Of a stretch of 64,000 nucleotides of DNA, positions 26,659 to 35,141 are shown piece by piece. The translations under genes and the position numbers were made by a program. The stretch comes from Verrucomicrobiia bacterium. GTDB taxonomy: Bacteria; Verrucomicrobiota; Verrucomicrobiia; Verrucomicrobiales; Akkermansiaceae. The number at the start of each line of letters is the position of its first letter. The first letter of the stretch is position 1. A model generated the notes under the pieces. It worked only from the letters and a program-made list of their open reading frames with translations. It did no database searches and was not told the DNA's origin. The DNA is taken from positions 42,908 through 106,907 of the forward strand of contig JAUIGV010000017.1 in assembly GCA_030432565.1 (NCBI GenBank). The letters are read 5' to 3'.

Positions 26659-26989
26659 CTTTTAGATTCACATCGCTTTCGGCGAAAGATCAAAAGCCCT
26701 CTTCCAAAAATCAAAAGCAGACCGGTCGATGGCCCGGGCACACTCCCGCACGGCGTTTCCTTTCTGATCAATCGATGCAGCCGCAATTCTTCATCAGTGC
26801 AAATCTGAAACATTCGTTGGGAAGCTTTCAGACGGCCTCCAAGGGTTGAGCAACCTGCCTCCCTTCTGACGAGGAGAAGGAGGCGGTGGAAAAGGGCGGA
26901 ATTTCGGAAGTTTGTCCCGGATGAAGCTCAAATCGACTCTCGTTCCATCTCCCCGGAGACCCCGCCACCGGATTAAGCAGCGCCGGTTC
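26659..26989. other. Intergenic gap
   Basis: About 330 bp between the start of the FG-GAP/UnbV gene and the stop of the LOG-family gene, both on the minus strand. It should hold the promoter of the FG-GAP gene. I see a purine-rich stretch near 26865-26910 but no clear promoter, terminator, RNA gene or repeat. Confidence 0.5.
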
Positions 26990-28057
26990 TTAGGCGGGTT
27001 CAAATTCACCTGCATGCTCCTTCAGAAGCCCCATCACGCCATCCAGTGAAGTCGCAATATCGTAATCCCCGGGTTCACACATCTCCTCCATCAAGGGCAG
27101 GAGGGCATCCCAGAATCCAACTCCATTCTCGTCCGGGCGATTGAAGATCACGACCTTCTTGCCCTTCATCAGATCACTTCCCTGGTGCTTGAAAATCATC
27201 AGCGCAAAGAGCTCCTGCACCGTGCCCGCTCCTCCGGGAAAGATCACAAAGGAGGTCGAATTCTCGATCATCACCTCCATGCGGGTGTAGATATCCTGAC
27301 GCAGCCAGAAGCAAGAAAGCCCCTCCGGGAGGCCCTCAAGTTCGATGATATGAGGAACGTTTGAACCGGCCGTCCAGCCTCCCGCGGCCACCGAACCGCG
27401 AACCACCGCGCCCATGATCCCTGACTTTCCGGCCCCCGAGACACAGCCAAATTTATTTTCAGCCAACCGTCTTCCCAGCTCCTCCCCATCGGCGATATAG
27501 GATGGGTCTTCAAGGGTAGCCGAACAAAACACGCAAACACTGCCGATGAGATCAGCAGGCGGAGGAGCATCAGCTTTGGGAATCTCCGTATTACAAGCGA
27601 TCTCACGATTGGGGTCTGGGAATTCGCCCTGCATCGCCAGACCAAGCCTTTTGATCACCTTGGCCGGTTTCGAGGCGCTCAGCAAAAACTCCCGAAAGTC
27701 CTGCTTTACCGTTCCCAATTCGCGCAAGCGACCCAGCAGGTTAAAGAGCGGATCCCAGGAACCATCGCTATTGAGGATAATCGTGGGCTTCCCCTGAAGG
27801 TATTTATCGAGAGTCTGGTATCCCACAAAAACGGAAATCGCCTTAAACATGTCCTCGAGAGTGGCTCCCGGTGTGAAGACGAAGGCATCCGTCTCTTTGA
27901 TTTTCTTCTCAATATTGTTAAGTGTAATCCGCTGGTCACCATTCGAATTATAGATGTCCCATCCGGCATTGAAGAGGTGGAACAAAAGCTTCGCTCGGGC
28001 CGAGCGACCGGGATCATTGGAACCGATCACGGTTCCGGAAAGTCTGACAGTTGGCAT
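26990..28057 (-). CDS. LOG-family protein with tandem LOG-like domains (nucleotide phosphoribohydrolase-like)
   Basis: A 355-residue cytosolic protein. The C-terminal half is a clear LOG-family domain (lysine decarboxylase-like) with GSVCVFCSAT, SGAGKSGIMGAVVRG and the nucleotide-binding motif PGGAGTVQE (starting at residue 274). Enzymes of this fold release a free base and ribose 5-phosphate from nucleoside monophosphates (LOG in cytokinin synthesis, PpnN in E. coli). The N-terminal half resembles a second copy, with the corresponding motif decayed to PGATLEDMF at residue 63, so it may be a non-catalytic pseudo-domain. The start at 28057 (MPTVRLSGTV) is chosen over 28216, which would run into the divergent gene. 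The neighbour is a cytosine deaminase gene 76 bp away. Confidence 0.85.
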   Translation of the reverse strand: MPTVRLSGTVIGSNDPGRSARAKLLFHLFNAGWDIYNSNGDQRITLNNIEKKIKETDAFVFTPGATLEDMFKAISVFVGYQTLDKYLQGKPTIILNSDGSWDPLFNLLGRLRELGTVKQDFREFLLSASKPAKVIKRLGLAMQGEFPDPNREIACNTEIPKADAPPPADLIGSVCVFCSATLEDPSYIADGEELGRRLAENKFGCVSGAGKSGIMGAVVRGSVAAGGWTAGSNVPHIIELEGLPEGLSCFWLRQDIYTRMEVMIENSTSFVIFPGGAGTVQELFALMIFKHQGSDLMKGKKVVIFNRPDENGVGFWDALLPLMEEMCEPGDYDIATSLDGVMGLLKEHAGEFEPA

Positions 28058-28133
28058 ATTCGGAAAGTAGGTTGAAATTTTCGCGGGAAACTTGCCCCTC
28101 GCGTGGCCCCCTAACATAGCGCAATCTCGCGTC

Positions 28134-28574
28134 ATGAAAGAAAAATTTCTGCAAGCAGCACTCTCCGAGGCAAGGGACGGACTTGCCGAAGGAGGCATCC
28201 CGATTGGGAGCATCATCGTGCATCAGGAGGATATCATCGGCCGCGGACACAACCGCCGGGTCCAGCAGGGAAGCACGGTCTTGCATGGGGAGATGGACGC
28301 CTTGGAGAATGCAGGGCGGCAACCCGCCATCGTCTACCGTGAGTGCGAGCTCTACACGACCCTCTCACCCTGCCCGATGTGCAGTGGAGCCATCCTCCTT
28401 TACGGCATTCCCAAGGTGATCGTTGGGGAGAATCAATCCTTCATGGGCGAAGAGGAACTCCTTCGCTCCCGGGGAGTCGAAGTGGAAGTCGTTCAGGACA
28501 AAGAATGCCTCGAAATGATGAAGCAATTCATCGCTAACAAACCCGAGCTCTGGAACGAGGACATCGGAGTATGA
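28134..28574 (+). CDS. Cytosine deaminase, yeast Fcy1-like
   Basis: A zinc-dependent deaminase of the cytidine deaminase superfamily, converting cytosine to uracil. Zinc and catalytic residues are HGEMDAL (His51, Glu53) and SPCPMC (Cys80, Cys83). The likeness to yeast Fcy1 extends through the whole length: EGGIPIGS, RGHNRRVQQGST, LYTTLSPC, LYGIPKVIVGEN, and the end MKQFIANKPELWNEDIG, where Trp140 and Asp143 occupy the spacing of the substrate-contacting Trp152 and Asp155 of yeast. This is recalled from family knowledge, not an alignment run. The start at 28134 (MKEKFLQ) is used, 146 residues. It is unlike the E. coli CodA enzyme, which has an amidohydrolase fold. It is divergent from the LOG-family gene. 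Confidence 0.88.
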   Translation: MKEKFLQAALSEARDGLAEGGIPIGSIIVHQEDIIGRGHNRRVQQGSTVLHGEMDALENAGRQPAIVYRECELYTTLSPCPMCSGAILLYGIPKVIVGENQSFMGEEELLRSRGVEVEVVQDKECLEMMKQFIANKPELWNEDIGV

Positions 28575-28659
28575 TTACAACCTTGCAAACCCATTCCCCG
28601 GCTACTTTGGGCCGAATCGCTTCCCACCGGCCCGGAAGTTTTCATCTCAGAGAATGGAA

Positions 28660-29499
28660 TCAAGGGCCTTCCAGAAAAGGGGCATTCCAGGGCATCGCCA
28701 TTCGAAAAAAGCACCGCCTACGATCATCTTTTTGCAGATCTCGAAACAAGATGAAAATTGGCGGTCTGGAAGCTTCATTGGGGTTTTGAGAAAAGAACCA
28801 TGGAATATTGCCACCAAGATCCGGTGCAGCCATCAGTAAACCCGGACCGGTCCAGCTCAACTCCACGCCGGTCGAAGTTACCACCGGGGCACTCATTTTG
28901 GTTTCCGGAAGGGGCACGGAAGACGCGCCCAGCCCTGCCATCACGGAAAGAGCGGAACTGTCCAAGAGGTTGAAAAACTGGATCTGGGTCGAATTGTTCA
29001 AAGTTTCAGGCAAAAGGGTCGCCGCATTTTGCGCCACCGTCACTTTGCCAGGAAGCAGGACGATTTGATCACCGGCCCTCAGATCATCAGCTCCTGTAAT
29101 GGTGACGGATCCAAAAAAATCCCGGGGATTGATGATTCCACCCGTATTGGATCTGGTCCCCCAAGTCCCGTATGAAGTACTGCTCACAAAATTTTGGGAC
29201 GGAATATAGACCCTCAGGGTGTTCACAACTCCCTCTTCGTTGAGAGTTCCGGTAAAGAGCTCCACCGCAGGCCCCTTCACCTCTGAATAGACGTTTCGAA
29301 GAACGAACCCAATCGTTCCACCCCCATAGTCTGAATTCAGCGAAAGCGAGATCGGAGACTTTAAATCGAATACCAAATTACCAGTATCGGAATCGGAGGT
29401 TAATGTGACGATATCCTCACTCTGGCCCATGACCCAGCTATGGAGAGAAAGTGGACACAGAATGAAAAAAAGGAGTTTTCTTATCTTAAGATCAACCAT
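28660..29499 (-). CDS. Secreted protein of unknown function with FFR-type C-terminal module
   Basis: A 279-residue protein. The start at 29499 gives MVDLKIRKLLFFILCPLSLHSWVMGQS, a signal peptide. The mature part opens with beta-rich sequence (VTLTSDSDTGNLVFDLKSPISL) and contains FVLRNVYSEVKGPAVELFTG, with no domain I can name. The last 70 residues, from VTSTGVELSWTGPGLLMAA to CFFRMAMP, resemble the C-terminal module found in three other exported proteins of the window. It is convergent with the cytosine deaminase gene. The upstream gap to the ankyrin gene is AT-rich and probably carries its promoter. The function is not predictable. Confidence 0.65.
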   Translation of the reverse strand: MVDLKIRKLLFFILCPLSLHSWVMGQSEDIVTLTSDSDTGNLVFDLKSPISLSLNSDYGGGTIGFVLRNVYSEVKGPAVELFTGTLNEEGVVNTLRVYIPSQNFVSSTSYGTWGTRSNTGGIINPRDFFGSVTITGADDLRAGDQIVLLPGKVTVAQNAATLLPETLNNSTQIQFFNLLDSSALSVMAGLGASSVPLPETKMSAPVVTSTGVELSWTGPGLLMAAPDLGGNIPWFFSQNPNEASRPPIFILFRDLQKDDRRRCFFRMAMPWNAPFLEGP

Positions 29500-29664
29500 A
29501 TTCAGATGGTTAAAGAGCGTTTTGATTGTTAGCAACGAGAAAAATTTTTCATTTTTGATAATTGCGGAATTGACTCTGGGGACAGGAAAAATTTTCCCCG
29601 AGGCGCAGTGGAATCAAAACGTAATCCGCTTATATGAAATTTTTGTTGAATTCTCCAGAAAGCG

Positions 29665-31014
29665 CTACTTTTTGGCATTCATAATTTTCATAAGCGCGCG
29701 CTCACTCTTCTCAATTGGCCGAAAATTTCCCGGTCGATATCCCTGGGTAATCTTTAGCGGAGTCCAGCCGGACTTATTTTTCTGGTGCCATACTTTGATA
29801 TCAGCACCCAGCTCATCGAGGAGGACCATCATTTCGGGAGCACTCTTGTAAGCAGCGGCATGCATCACGGTCTCGCCACGGTCATCCTTCACATTGATAT
29901 CAGCCCCTTCTTTCACGAGGTATTTCACGACCTCGAGCGCAGATCTGAGATCGGCTGCTTCTTCGCCCGGAGCAGTCACTCCCATGCCGGAGGCGGCCAG
30001 CAAAGGGGTGGTTCCGCAATGATTGGCCAGATTGGGATCGGCACCCACTTCTTCGAGAACCTTCAGAAAAGCAAGATCAGCGGTTTGAGCCGCAAGGAGG
30101 TAGGGAGTGGCACCTTTGCGATCAACCCGCGCGGTGCCGCCCGGGCCACCTTTGAGTTTGAGATTCGGGTCAGCCCCGTGTTTGACGAGGACCTTGACCA
30201 GTTCCAGACTCGTCATTCCTCCTGAACCCCGAGGCGTCGGAAGCCCGTCGTCACCGTCTCCCTTGACAGATTTACGCACCCAACTCAACACATGAAGCGG
30301 AGCATATCCGGATCCCAGGTCATTGGGATTTGCTCCCACGGTCAGGAGATACGCCGCCAGCTCAAAGTGACCATTTTCGATCGCGAGTATCAAGGGAGTC
30401 GTGCCATCCCGCATGCGCTTGCGCCCCCGCCTGACTTTGGCAGCCTCGTTCACATCAGCGCCCTCGTCGAGGAGAGCCTTGGCCACATCGGCGTGCCCCT
30501 GCCGGACGGCAAAGAGGAGTGGGGTGAAGCCGGAATCGAGAGGTTTTTTGAACTCGGCTCCTTTCTCCAGTAAATATCGGACCACTTCGACGTGTCCCTC
30601 GGCAGCAGCCCACATGAGCGGAGTTTGCTGACGGTGTTCCCGGGCATCAATCTTGGCTCCCGCTTCTACCAAAAATTTCACCGCAGGCAGCTTCCCGGTC
30701 CGACTAGCCGTATGCAGAGGCGTTTCGTTTCCCGGTAAAGCGAGATTGGTGTCCGCCCCCGCTTTCAACAGCTGTCCGACCATTACTGAGTTGCCGTTTT
30801 GGCAGGCCAGCGAGAGTGCGGTGACGCCGTAGCGGTTGGGCGCGTTGACCGAAGCGCCGTCTTTGATCAAGGACTGAACTTTGGCCAGGTCGTTTTGATG
30901 AGCCGCTTCGATCAGCGGGTTTGCTTGCAAAGGCGACAGCAAGAGGCAGCCGAAAGCTCCCGCTTTCGGTATCGCTTTCACCACCGAAAGCAGGAGCTTT
31001 CGGCTACTCATCAT
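29665..31014 (-). CDS. Exported ankyrin repeat protein
   Basis: A 449-residue protein made of about nine to ten ankyrin repeats (for example GVTALSLACQNGNSVMVGQLLKAGAD and TPLMWAAAEGHVEVVRYLLEKGAE). They are preceded by a hydrophobic N-terminus SVVKAIPKAGAFGCLLLSPLQA that looks like a signal peptide, so it probably acts in the periplasm. Ankyrin arrays bind other proteins. Its start overlaps the stop of the DUF1552 gene (ATGATG region at 31011-31014), giving translational coupling with the DUF1592-DUF1552 pair. It is therefore likely to act with them, for example as an assembly or docking partner; this is inference from position. A short basic tail (EKSERALMKIMNAKK) ends the protein. Confidence 0.88.
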   Translation of the reverse strand: MMSSRKLLLSVVKAIPKAGAFGCLLLSPLQANPLIEAAHQNDLAKVQSLIKDGASVNAPNRYGVTALSLACQNGNSVMVGQLLKAGADTNLALPGNETPLHTASRTGKLPAVKFLVEAGAKIDAREHRQQTPLMWAAAEGHVEVVRYLLEKGAEFKKPLDSGFTPLLFAVRQGHADVAKALLDEGADVNEAAKVRRGRKRMRDGTTPLILAIENGHFELAAYLLTVGANPNDLGSGYAPLHVLSWVRKSVKGDGDDGLPTPRGSGGMTSLELVKVLVKHGADPNLKLKGGPGGTARVDRKGATPYLLAAQTADLAFLKVLEEVGADPNLANHCGTTPLLAASGMGVTAPGEEAADLRSALEVVKYLVKEGADINVKDDRGETVMHAAAYKSAPEMMVLLDELGADIKVWHQKNKSGWTPLKITQGYRPGNFRPIEKSERALMKIMNAKK

Positions 31015-32333
31015 AGCGAGATCATTCCGTTGCTGTCCCCGAATTTTTCGACCTTGACGCCCGCCCGATCGAGAAGAGTGAGGTGCAAGTTCGCCAGAGC
31101 GGTTGGTTCGTCGAAGTGAAGGTGACGTCCACCTTTCACGCCTCCAGCTGCTCCGCCCGCCACAATGACCGGGAGGTTTTGGTGATCGTGCACGTTCGGA
31201 TTTCCCATGCCGCTGCCATAAAGGAAAAGCGAGTGATCAAGAAGCGAACCATTGCCATCCGGGGTTGCTTTCATCTTCTCGAGAAACTCGGCGAAGAGGG
31301 AAACGTGGAAGGCATTGATTTTCGACATGCGCTCGATCTTACGAGGGTCATTACCGTGGTGGGAAAGCGGGTGGTGTGGATCGGTCACGCCGGTCTCGGG
31401 ATAAACCCGGTTGCTCGTTTCGCGAGCCAATTGAAAGGTCGTGATCCGCGTGATGTCTCCCTGGAATGCGAGCATTTGAAGCTCAAACATGAGACGGGCG
31501 TGGTCACGATAGGATGCCGGAACGCCATCGGGGCGATCCAGATCAGGCAGGGCCTCGTCACGTGTCGCAGCCTCCGCCTTTTGAATGCGTCGCTCGATCT
31601 CACGGACCGAAGTCAGATAGTCATCGATCTTCGACCGGTCCGCCGGTCCAAGTTCACGCTTCAGACTCTGCAGGTCGTCATTCACGAAATCGAGAAGACT
31701 CGCTTTTTTCTTCAAGGCCGACCGGCGTTCTTGGGCGGAGCCGCCTTCGCCAAAGAGACTCTCAAAAATCAGCCTCGGGTGGGCTTCGGCCGGAAGCGGA
31801 GTGGTCGGTGAAGACCAGGAAAGATTGTTTTGGTAGACGCAGGCGTAGCCATTGTCGCACTGCCCGACAGTCTGCATGAGATCCATCGACATCTCGAGCG
31901 AGGAGAGCTGGGTCTCCTTGCCAATATGCCGGGCCGCGATTTGATCGACGGTGGTACCGAGGAAATAATCCGCGCTCTCGGTTTGGCGGGCTTGGGCCGC
32001 GCTGAGGAAAGCTGAATTGGAGGTGGCATGGGTCCCGGGATAAGCCGGTTGGAGCTCGAGATTGGACAGGATATTGACGTGCCCGCGAACCGGTTCCAGT
32101 GACTTCAAAATGGGTGATAGCTCGTCGAGGGTGTCCTTGGTCCTGGGGGTCCAGCGGGAGAGATCGCAGCCCATCGGCATAAAGACAAAGCCAAGACGCT
32201 TTACCGGCTTGGCCGCCGTCAACCTGGCCGCCGTCGCCGCTGGAACCATGGCGTCAAGCAAGGGGAGAGCGACCGCGGACCCGAATCCCCGGAGAACGGT
32301 GCGGCGGGAAAGAGCTTTTTTAGTGATCATCAT
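31011..32333 (-). CDS. DUF1552 Tat-exported protein
   Basis: A 440-residue protein of the DUF1552 family, exported by the Tat route: the N-terminus contains SRRTVLRGFGSAVALPLLDA, a twin-arginine motif at residues 10-11 followed by a hydrophobic stretch. Family features include LGFVFMPMGCDLSRWTP, the segment GTHATSNSAFLSAAQ, and HHPLSHHGNDPRKIERM near the middle-end. The fold is thought to be related to alkaline phosphatase/DUF1501-type proteins, with no proven reaction. The gene starts within the stop of the DUF1592 cytochrome gene (4-bp overlap) and overlaps the ankyrin gene, so three products are probably made together. DUF1552-DUF1592 pairs are typical of Planctomycetes and Verrucomicrobiota. 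Confidence 0.93.
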   Translation of the reverse strand: MMITKKALSRRTVLRGFGSAVALPLLDAMVPAATAARLTAAKPVKRLGFVFMPMGCDLSRWTPRTKDTLDELSPILKSLEPVRGHVNILSNLELQPAYPGTHATSNSAFLSAAQARQTESADYFLGTTVDQIAARHIGKETQLSSLEMSMDLMQTVGQCDNGYACVYQNNLSWSSPTTPLPAEAHPRLIFESLFGEGGSAQERRSALKKKASLLDFVNDDLQSLKRELGPADRSKIDDYLTSVREIERRIQKAEAATRDEALPDLDRPDGVPASYRDHARLMFELQMLAFQGDITRITTFQLARETSNRVYPETGVTDPHHPLSHHGNDPRKIERMSKINAFHVSLFAEFLEKMKATPDGNGSLLDHSLFLYGSGMGNPNVHDHQNLPVIVAGGAAGGVKGGRHLHFDEPTALANLHLTLLDRAGVKVEKFGDSNGMISL

Positions 32334-34531
32334 GGCTTCTGTCGGTGGGTAAAAGGGGTGCTTTGGGTAATTCCCAGAATGAGGTCGGAAAGACGATACT
32401 CCGGAGCGGCCTTGCGGACAATCTCACGAAGCGCAGGAGCATCGAAATACTCCACGCCTCTGCCGAGGGCGTAGGTTAGCATTTTTTCGCTGATGGTTCG
32501 AGCAAAGAGGTCGGGGCGCTCCAACAAAGCCTCTTCAAGCGGATCAACCCCGGTGAATGTCCGGCCATCGGGCAGGCCGCCTGCAGCATCGACTTTCCCC
32601 GTGATGAACCGCCCAACCGCGTCGTATTCCTCCAGGGCAAACCCGGGCGGGTCCATGAGATTATGGCAGGTGGCACACGATTGATCCTGGCTGTGAGCCG
32701 CCAGCTTCTCACGCATTGGCAGGTCATCCGCCACCACGACATCGTCCAGAGCCGGCACCTCGGGAGGTGGTGGCGGGGCCGGGGTGCCGAGAATATTTTC
32801 AAGAACCCAGTTACCACGAATCACCGGTGAAGTACGATTGGCATAAGAGGTCACCGTCAAAATGCTTCCCTGTCTTAGCAAGCCTCCCCTCTTCATTGAA
32901 GGATCAAGCTCGACCCGGCGAAACCGACTCCCGAAAATATGGGGAATACCATAGTGCCTTGCCAGACGCTCGTTGAGGAAAGTAAAGTCGGCTCCAATGA
33001 GATCGCTCGCTTTGCGGCCCTCCTTGAGAACGGTTTGAAAAAGCAGCTCGGTCTCACGCTTAAAGGATTGTCGAAGATTATCATCAAAGTCCGGGAAGAT
33101 GCGAAGGTCAGGCGTCACCCCGTCGAGATTACGGAGCTGCAACCACTGGTTTGAGAAGTTGGTCGTCAATGATTCCGATCTCGAATCCGCAAGCATACGC
33201 CTGACTTGCTTCTCAAAAGCATCTGGCTTGGAAAGGTCGGCATCGAGTAATTCCTGATCAGGCAAACTGCTCCAAAGAAAGAACGAAAGCCGCGTCGCCA
33301 ACTGATCGTTCGGCAAACGATAAATCTCTCCCGATTTCACGGAAACCGGGTCGTTCTCCACCCGGAAGAGAAATCTCGGACTCACCAAAATTGCCGCCAC
33401 CGCCATCTTCAGGCTCTGGTCGACAAAGGGCTTAATCGCCTTCAAATCCTTCGGGGTAATCTCCCGGCGATAGGCAAGCCGCATCAGCACAGGGAGATCT
33501 TTCAACTCAAAGCGCGGCTCGAAATTTTTTGCGTTGAAAGGACCGGTCAAACTCACCTGAAAAATCGCGGGAGCTTGTCTGGGATGACGATGGAAGTTGA
33601 ACTCGGCGTGATAAGGCTGCCTCTTTGTCTCAAGCAATGACGTTGGCTTCTTCGGAAAAGTCACTCCCACTTTGTGATTCCCGGCCGGGATCAGAACGCG
33701 GACCTTCAGATGGGCATCAACATTGTTGTGATTCCGGTTCCCCGGCCGCTCAACGACGAACGATTTGACCGGCTCACCGTCCACGAGCAACTCAATTTCA
33801 TGCTTCCCTCCGATCAAACCTTCCACCTCCTCGTTGCGGTCGCGGGCCAGGCGAATTTCAAATTCGTATTCGCCATCCACCGGAAAGGGATGTTCGAAGA
33901 GAACTCCGCCGCGAGTCCCCGGTGGAAGCCCCTCAACGTGCTCCTTTTGACTGCGATCCGCCGGCACCCGCACTACCCGAAGATCAGGTGAATCAAACGA
34001 ACTCCCCACCGCGATACGCGCGATTTTCTTCGCGGCCCCGAGGTAACGATTGAGCAAGGTCGGCGAGAGCTCCCCCACCGTGATGTTGTCGAAGCCGTGG
34101 CTCGATTCATCTTTCGGCAGCATCTCTCCGACATCGACGGTCACCCCGAGGAGATCGCGAATGGCATTCTGGTATTCAGTCCGGGTGAGCCGCCTCATCG
34201 CAGGGACTTTGCCCAACTGCGGCTTCCTCTCGGCGAGACCATCGAGATAACTCGTCAGGCCCTCGAGCATCTCATCATACTCGCGGGATGAAGGGCGGTC
34301 CTTTTTGGGCGGAGGCATCTGCCGCGAATCCATCCGCAAAATGGCATGCTCCCAGGTTTCCCAATGCTTTGCCGGATCAGCCTCGATAATGGCGCCCAAA
34401 TCGAGCCCGCCCTTTGTAATTCCATCACCGTGACAATCGATGCAGTAAGTCTCCACAAAATCCGCCACCGGAGGCCTCGCTTGAAGAACTCCAAGCGCCG
34501 CCAAAATTGCACAAACCAATCGAAACATCAT
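32330..34531 (-). CDS. Planctomycete-type cytochrome c, DUF1592/DUF1588/DUF1585 protein
   Basis: A 733-residue exported protein (signal MMFRLVCAILAALGVLQA). A first heme motif, CIDCH (residues 30-34), lies in the N-terminal planctomycete cytochrome domain and is followed by DUF1587 (RRLTRTEYQNAIRDLLGV). Then come a carbohydrate-binding-like beta region (YEFEIRLARDRNEEVEGL), DUF1595, and DUF1592 with LSFFLWSSLPDQELL. DUF1588 (GGLLRQGSILTVTSYANRTSPVIRG) carries a second motif CATCH, and DUF1585 ends the protein with LTYALGRGVEYFD. Probably a periplasmic redox or surface protein; its reaction is unknown. First gene of a three-gene overlapping operon with DUF1552 and ankyrin genes. Confidence 0.94.
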   Translation of the reverse strand: MMFRLVCAILAALGVLQARPPVADFVETYCIDCHGDGITKGGLDLGAIIEADPAKHWETWEHAILRMDSRQMPPPKKDRPSSREYDEMLEGLTSYLDGLAERKPQLGKVPAMRRLTRTEYQNAIRDLLGVTVDVGEMLPKDESSHGFDNITVGELSPTLLNRYLGAAKKIARIAVGSSFDSPDLRVVRVPADRSQKEHVEGLPPGTRGGVLFEHPFPVDGEYEFEIRLARDRNEEVEGLIGGKHEIELLVDGEPVKSFVVERPGNRNHNNVDAHLKVRVLIPAGNHKVGVTFPKKPTSLLETKRQPYHAEFNFHRHPRQAPAIFQVSLTGPFNAKNFEPRFELKDLPVLMRLAYRREITPKDLKAIKPFVDQSLKMAVAAILVSPRFLFRVENDPVSVKSGEIYRLPNDQLATRLSFFLWSSLPDQELLDADLSKPDAFEKQVRRMLADSRSESLTTNFSNQWLQLRNLDGVTPDLRIFPDFDDNLRQSFKRETELLFQTVLKEGRKASDLIGADFTFLNERLARHYGIPHIFGSRFRRVELDPSMKRGGLLRQGSILTVTSYANRTSPVIRGNWVLENILGTPAPPPPPEVPALDDVVVADDLPMREKLAAHSQDQSCATCHNLMDPPGFALEEYDAVGRFITGKVDAAGGLPDGRTFTGVDPLEEALLERPDLFARTISEKMLTYALGRGVEYFDAPALREIVRKAAPEYRLSDLILGITQSTPFTHRQKP

Positions 34532-34613
34532 CCTGAGCCGTCAGCCTTAACAAGTCCAAGAAGGAATGGCAAACTCCCGGATGTGGACCGTCCGCAATTT
34601 CGCTCCGGCAACT

Positions 34614-34645
34614 CCCCTAAGCACCGGCGCCCCTAAGCACCAGCG
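34614..34645. repeat. Tandem 16-bp repeat, two copies
   Basis: Two directly adjacent copies of CCCCTAAGCACCRGCG (34614-34629 and 34630-34645) differ at one base. They lie between the DUF1592 gene start and the small GntR-like gene. Probably a slippage duplication; a regulatory role is possible but nothing else supports it. Confidence 0.75.
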
Positions 34646-34676
34646 AGCAGGATCAGGGAAGTAGTCACCAACCTAC

Positions 34677-34922
34677 CTACCAGGCAGGTCGCCGCACGAC
34701 AAGGAGGCGCCCGGACGGTTGCTGAGTGATCGAGCGCTCCTTGAGGAGAGCGGCAACGGCGTCGACACTATCAGCCAATCTTGCGCCGGTGCGCTTGGCA
34801 AGTTCATCGGGGACCGGAAAGGCATCGCCTGCGCGAAGTTTGCCGCATTGCATCGCTTCGTGAGCCATTGCGACAATATCCGCCGCGGAATTTGCGGTCC
34901 TCAATTCAATCGGGCGAAACAT
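34677..34922 (-). CDS. Small GntR-like winged-helix protein
   Basis: An 81-residue protein starting MFRPIELRTANSAAD. The start at 34922 is preceded by GGAG five bases upstream, better than the ATGs near 34991. The sequence GKLRAGDAFPVPDELAKRTG followed by SVDAVAALLKERSITQQPSGRLLVV matches the layout of a GntR-type winged helix: basic N-terminal helix, GxLxxGDxxP turn, recognition helix, and a wing with hydrophobic strands. There is no ligand-binding domain. It stands alone between the DUF1592 operon and the RskA terminator. It may be a DNA-binding switch or a free-standing remnant of a larger regulator. The family call is by pattern only. Confidence 0.6.
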   Translation of the reverse strand: MFRPIELRTANSAADIVAMAHEAMQCGKLRAGDAFPVPDELAKRTGARLADSVDAVAALLKERSITQQPSGRLLVVRRPAW

Positions 34923-35084
34923 GGCGCTCCGTTTGATAAAGCTACGGATTCCAGGGAGGCGATGGTTGGTCATCATGAGTGGGTTCATCATTCTTTAAAG
35001 GGGGGAAGTGTTCATAAGAGCCTTCGACAGCTTCCCAATTCCGGATTCAAATTTCTGCGATTCCCGCCAATTTTTTCATGGAAT

Positions 35085-35114
35085 AAAAAAAGCCGGCTCT
35101 CGGGCCGGCTTTTT
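35085..35114. terminator. Bidirectional-shaped terminator after the anti-sigma gene
   Basis: A perfect GC-rich stem (AGCCGGC at 35091-35097 with GCCGGCT at 35104-35110) and a 6-nt loop. It is flanked by six A on the left and five T on the right, so it can stop transcription from either side. It sits 28 bp after the anti-sigma stop (35142) on the minus strand. Confidence 0.9.
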
Positions 35115-35141
35115 GACTGGTGGATAGGACAAGGCCGCATG

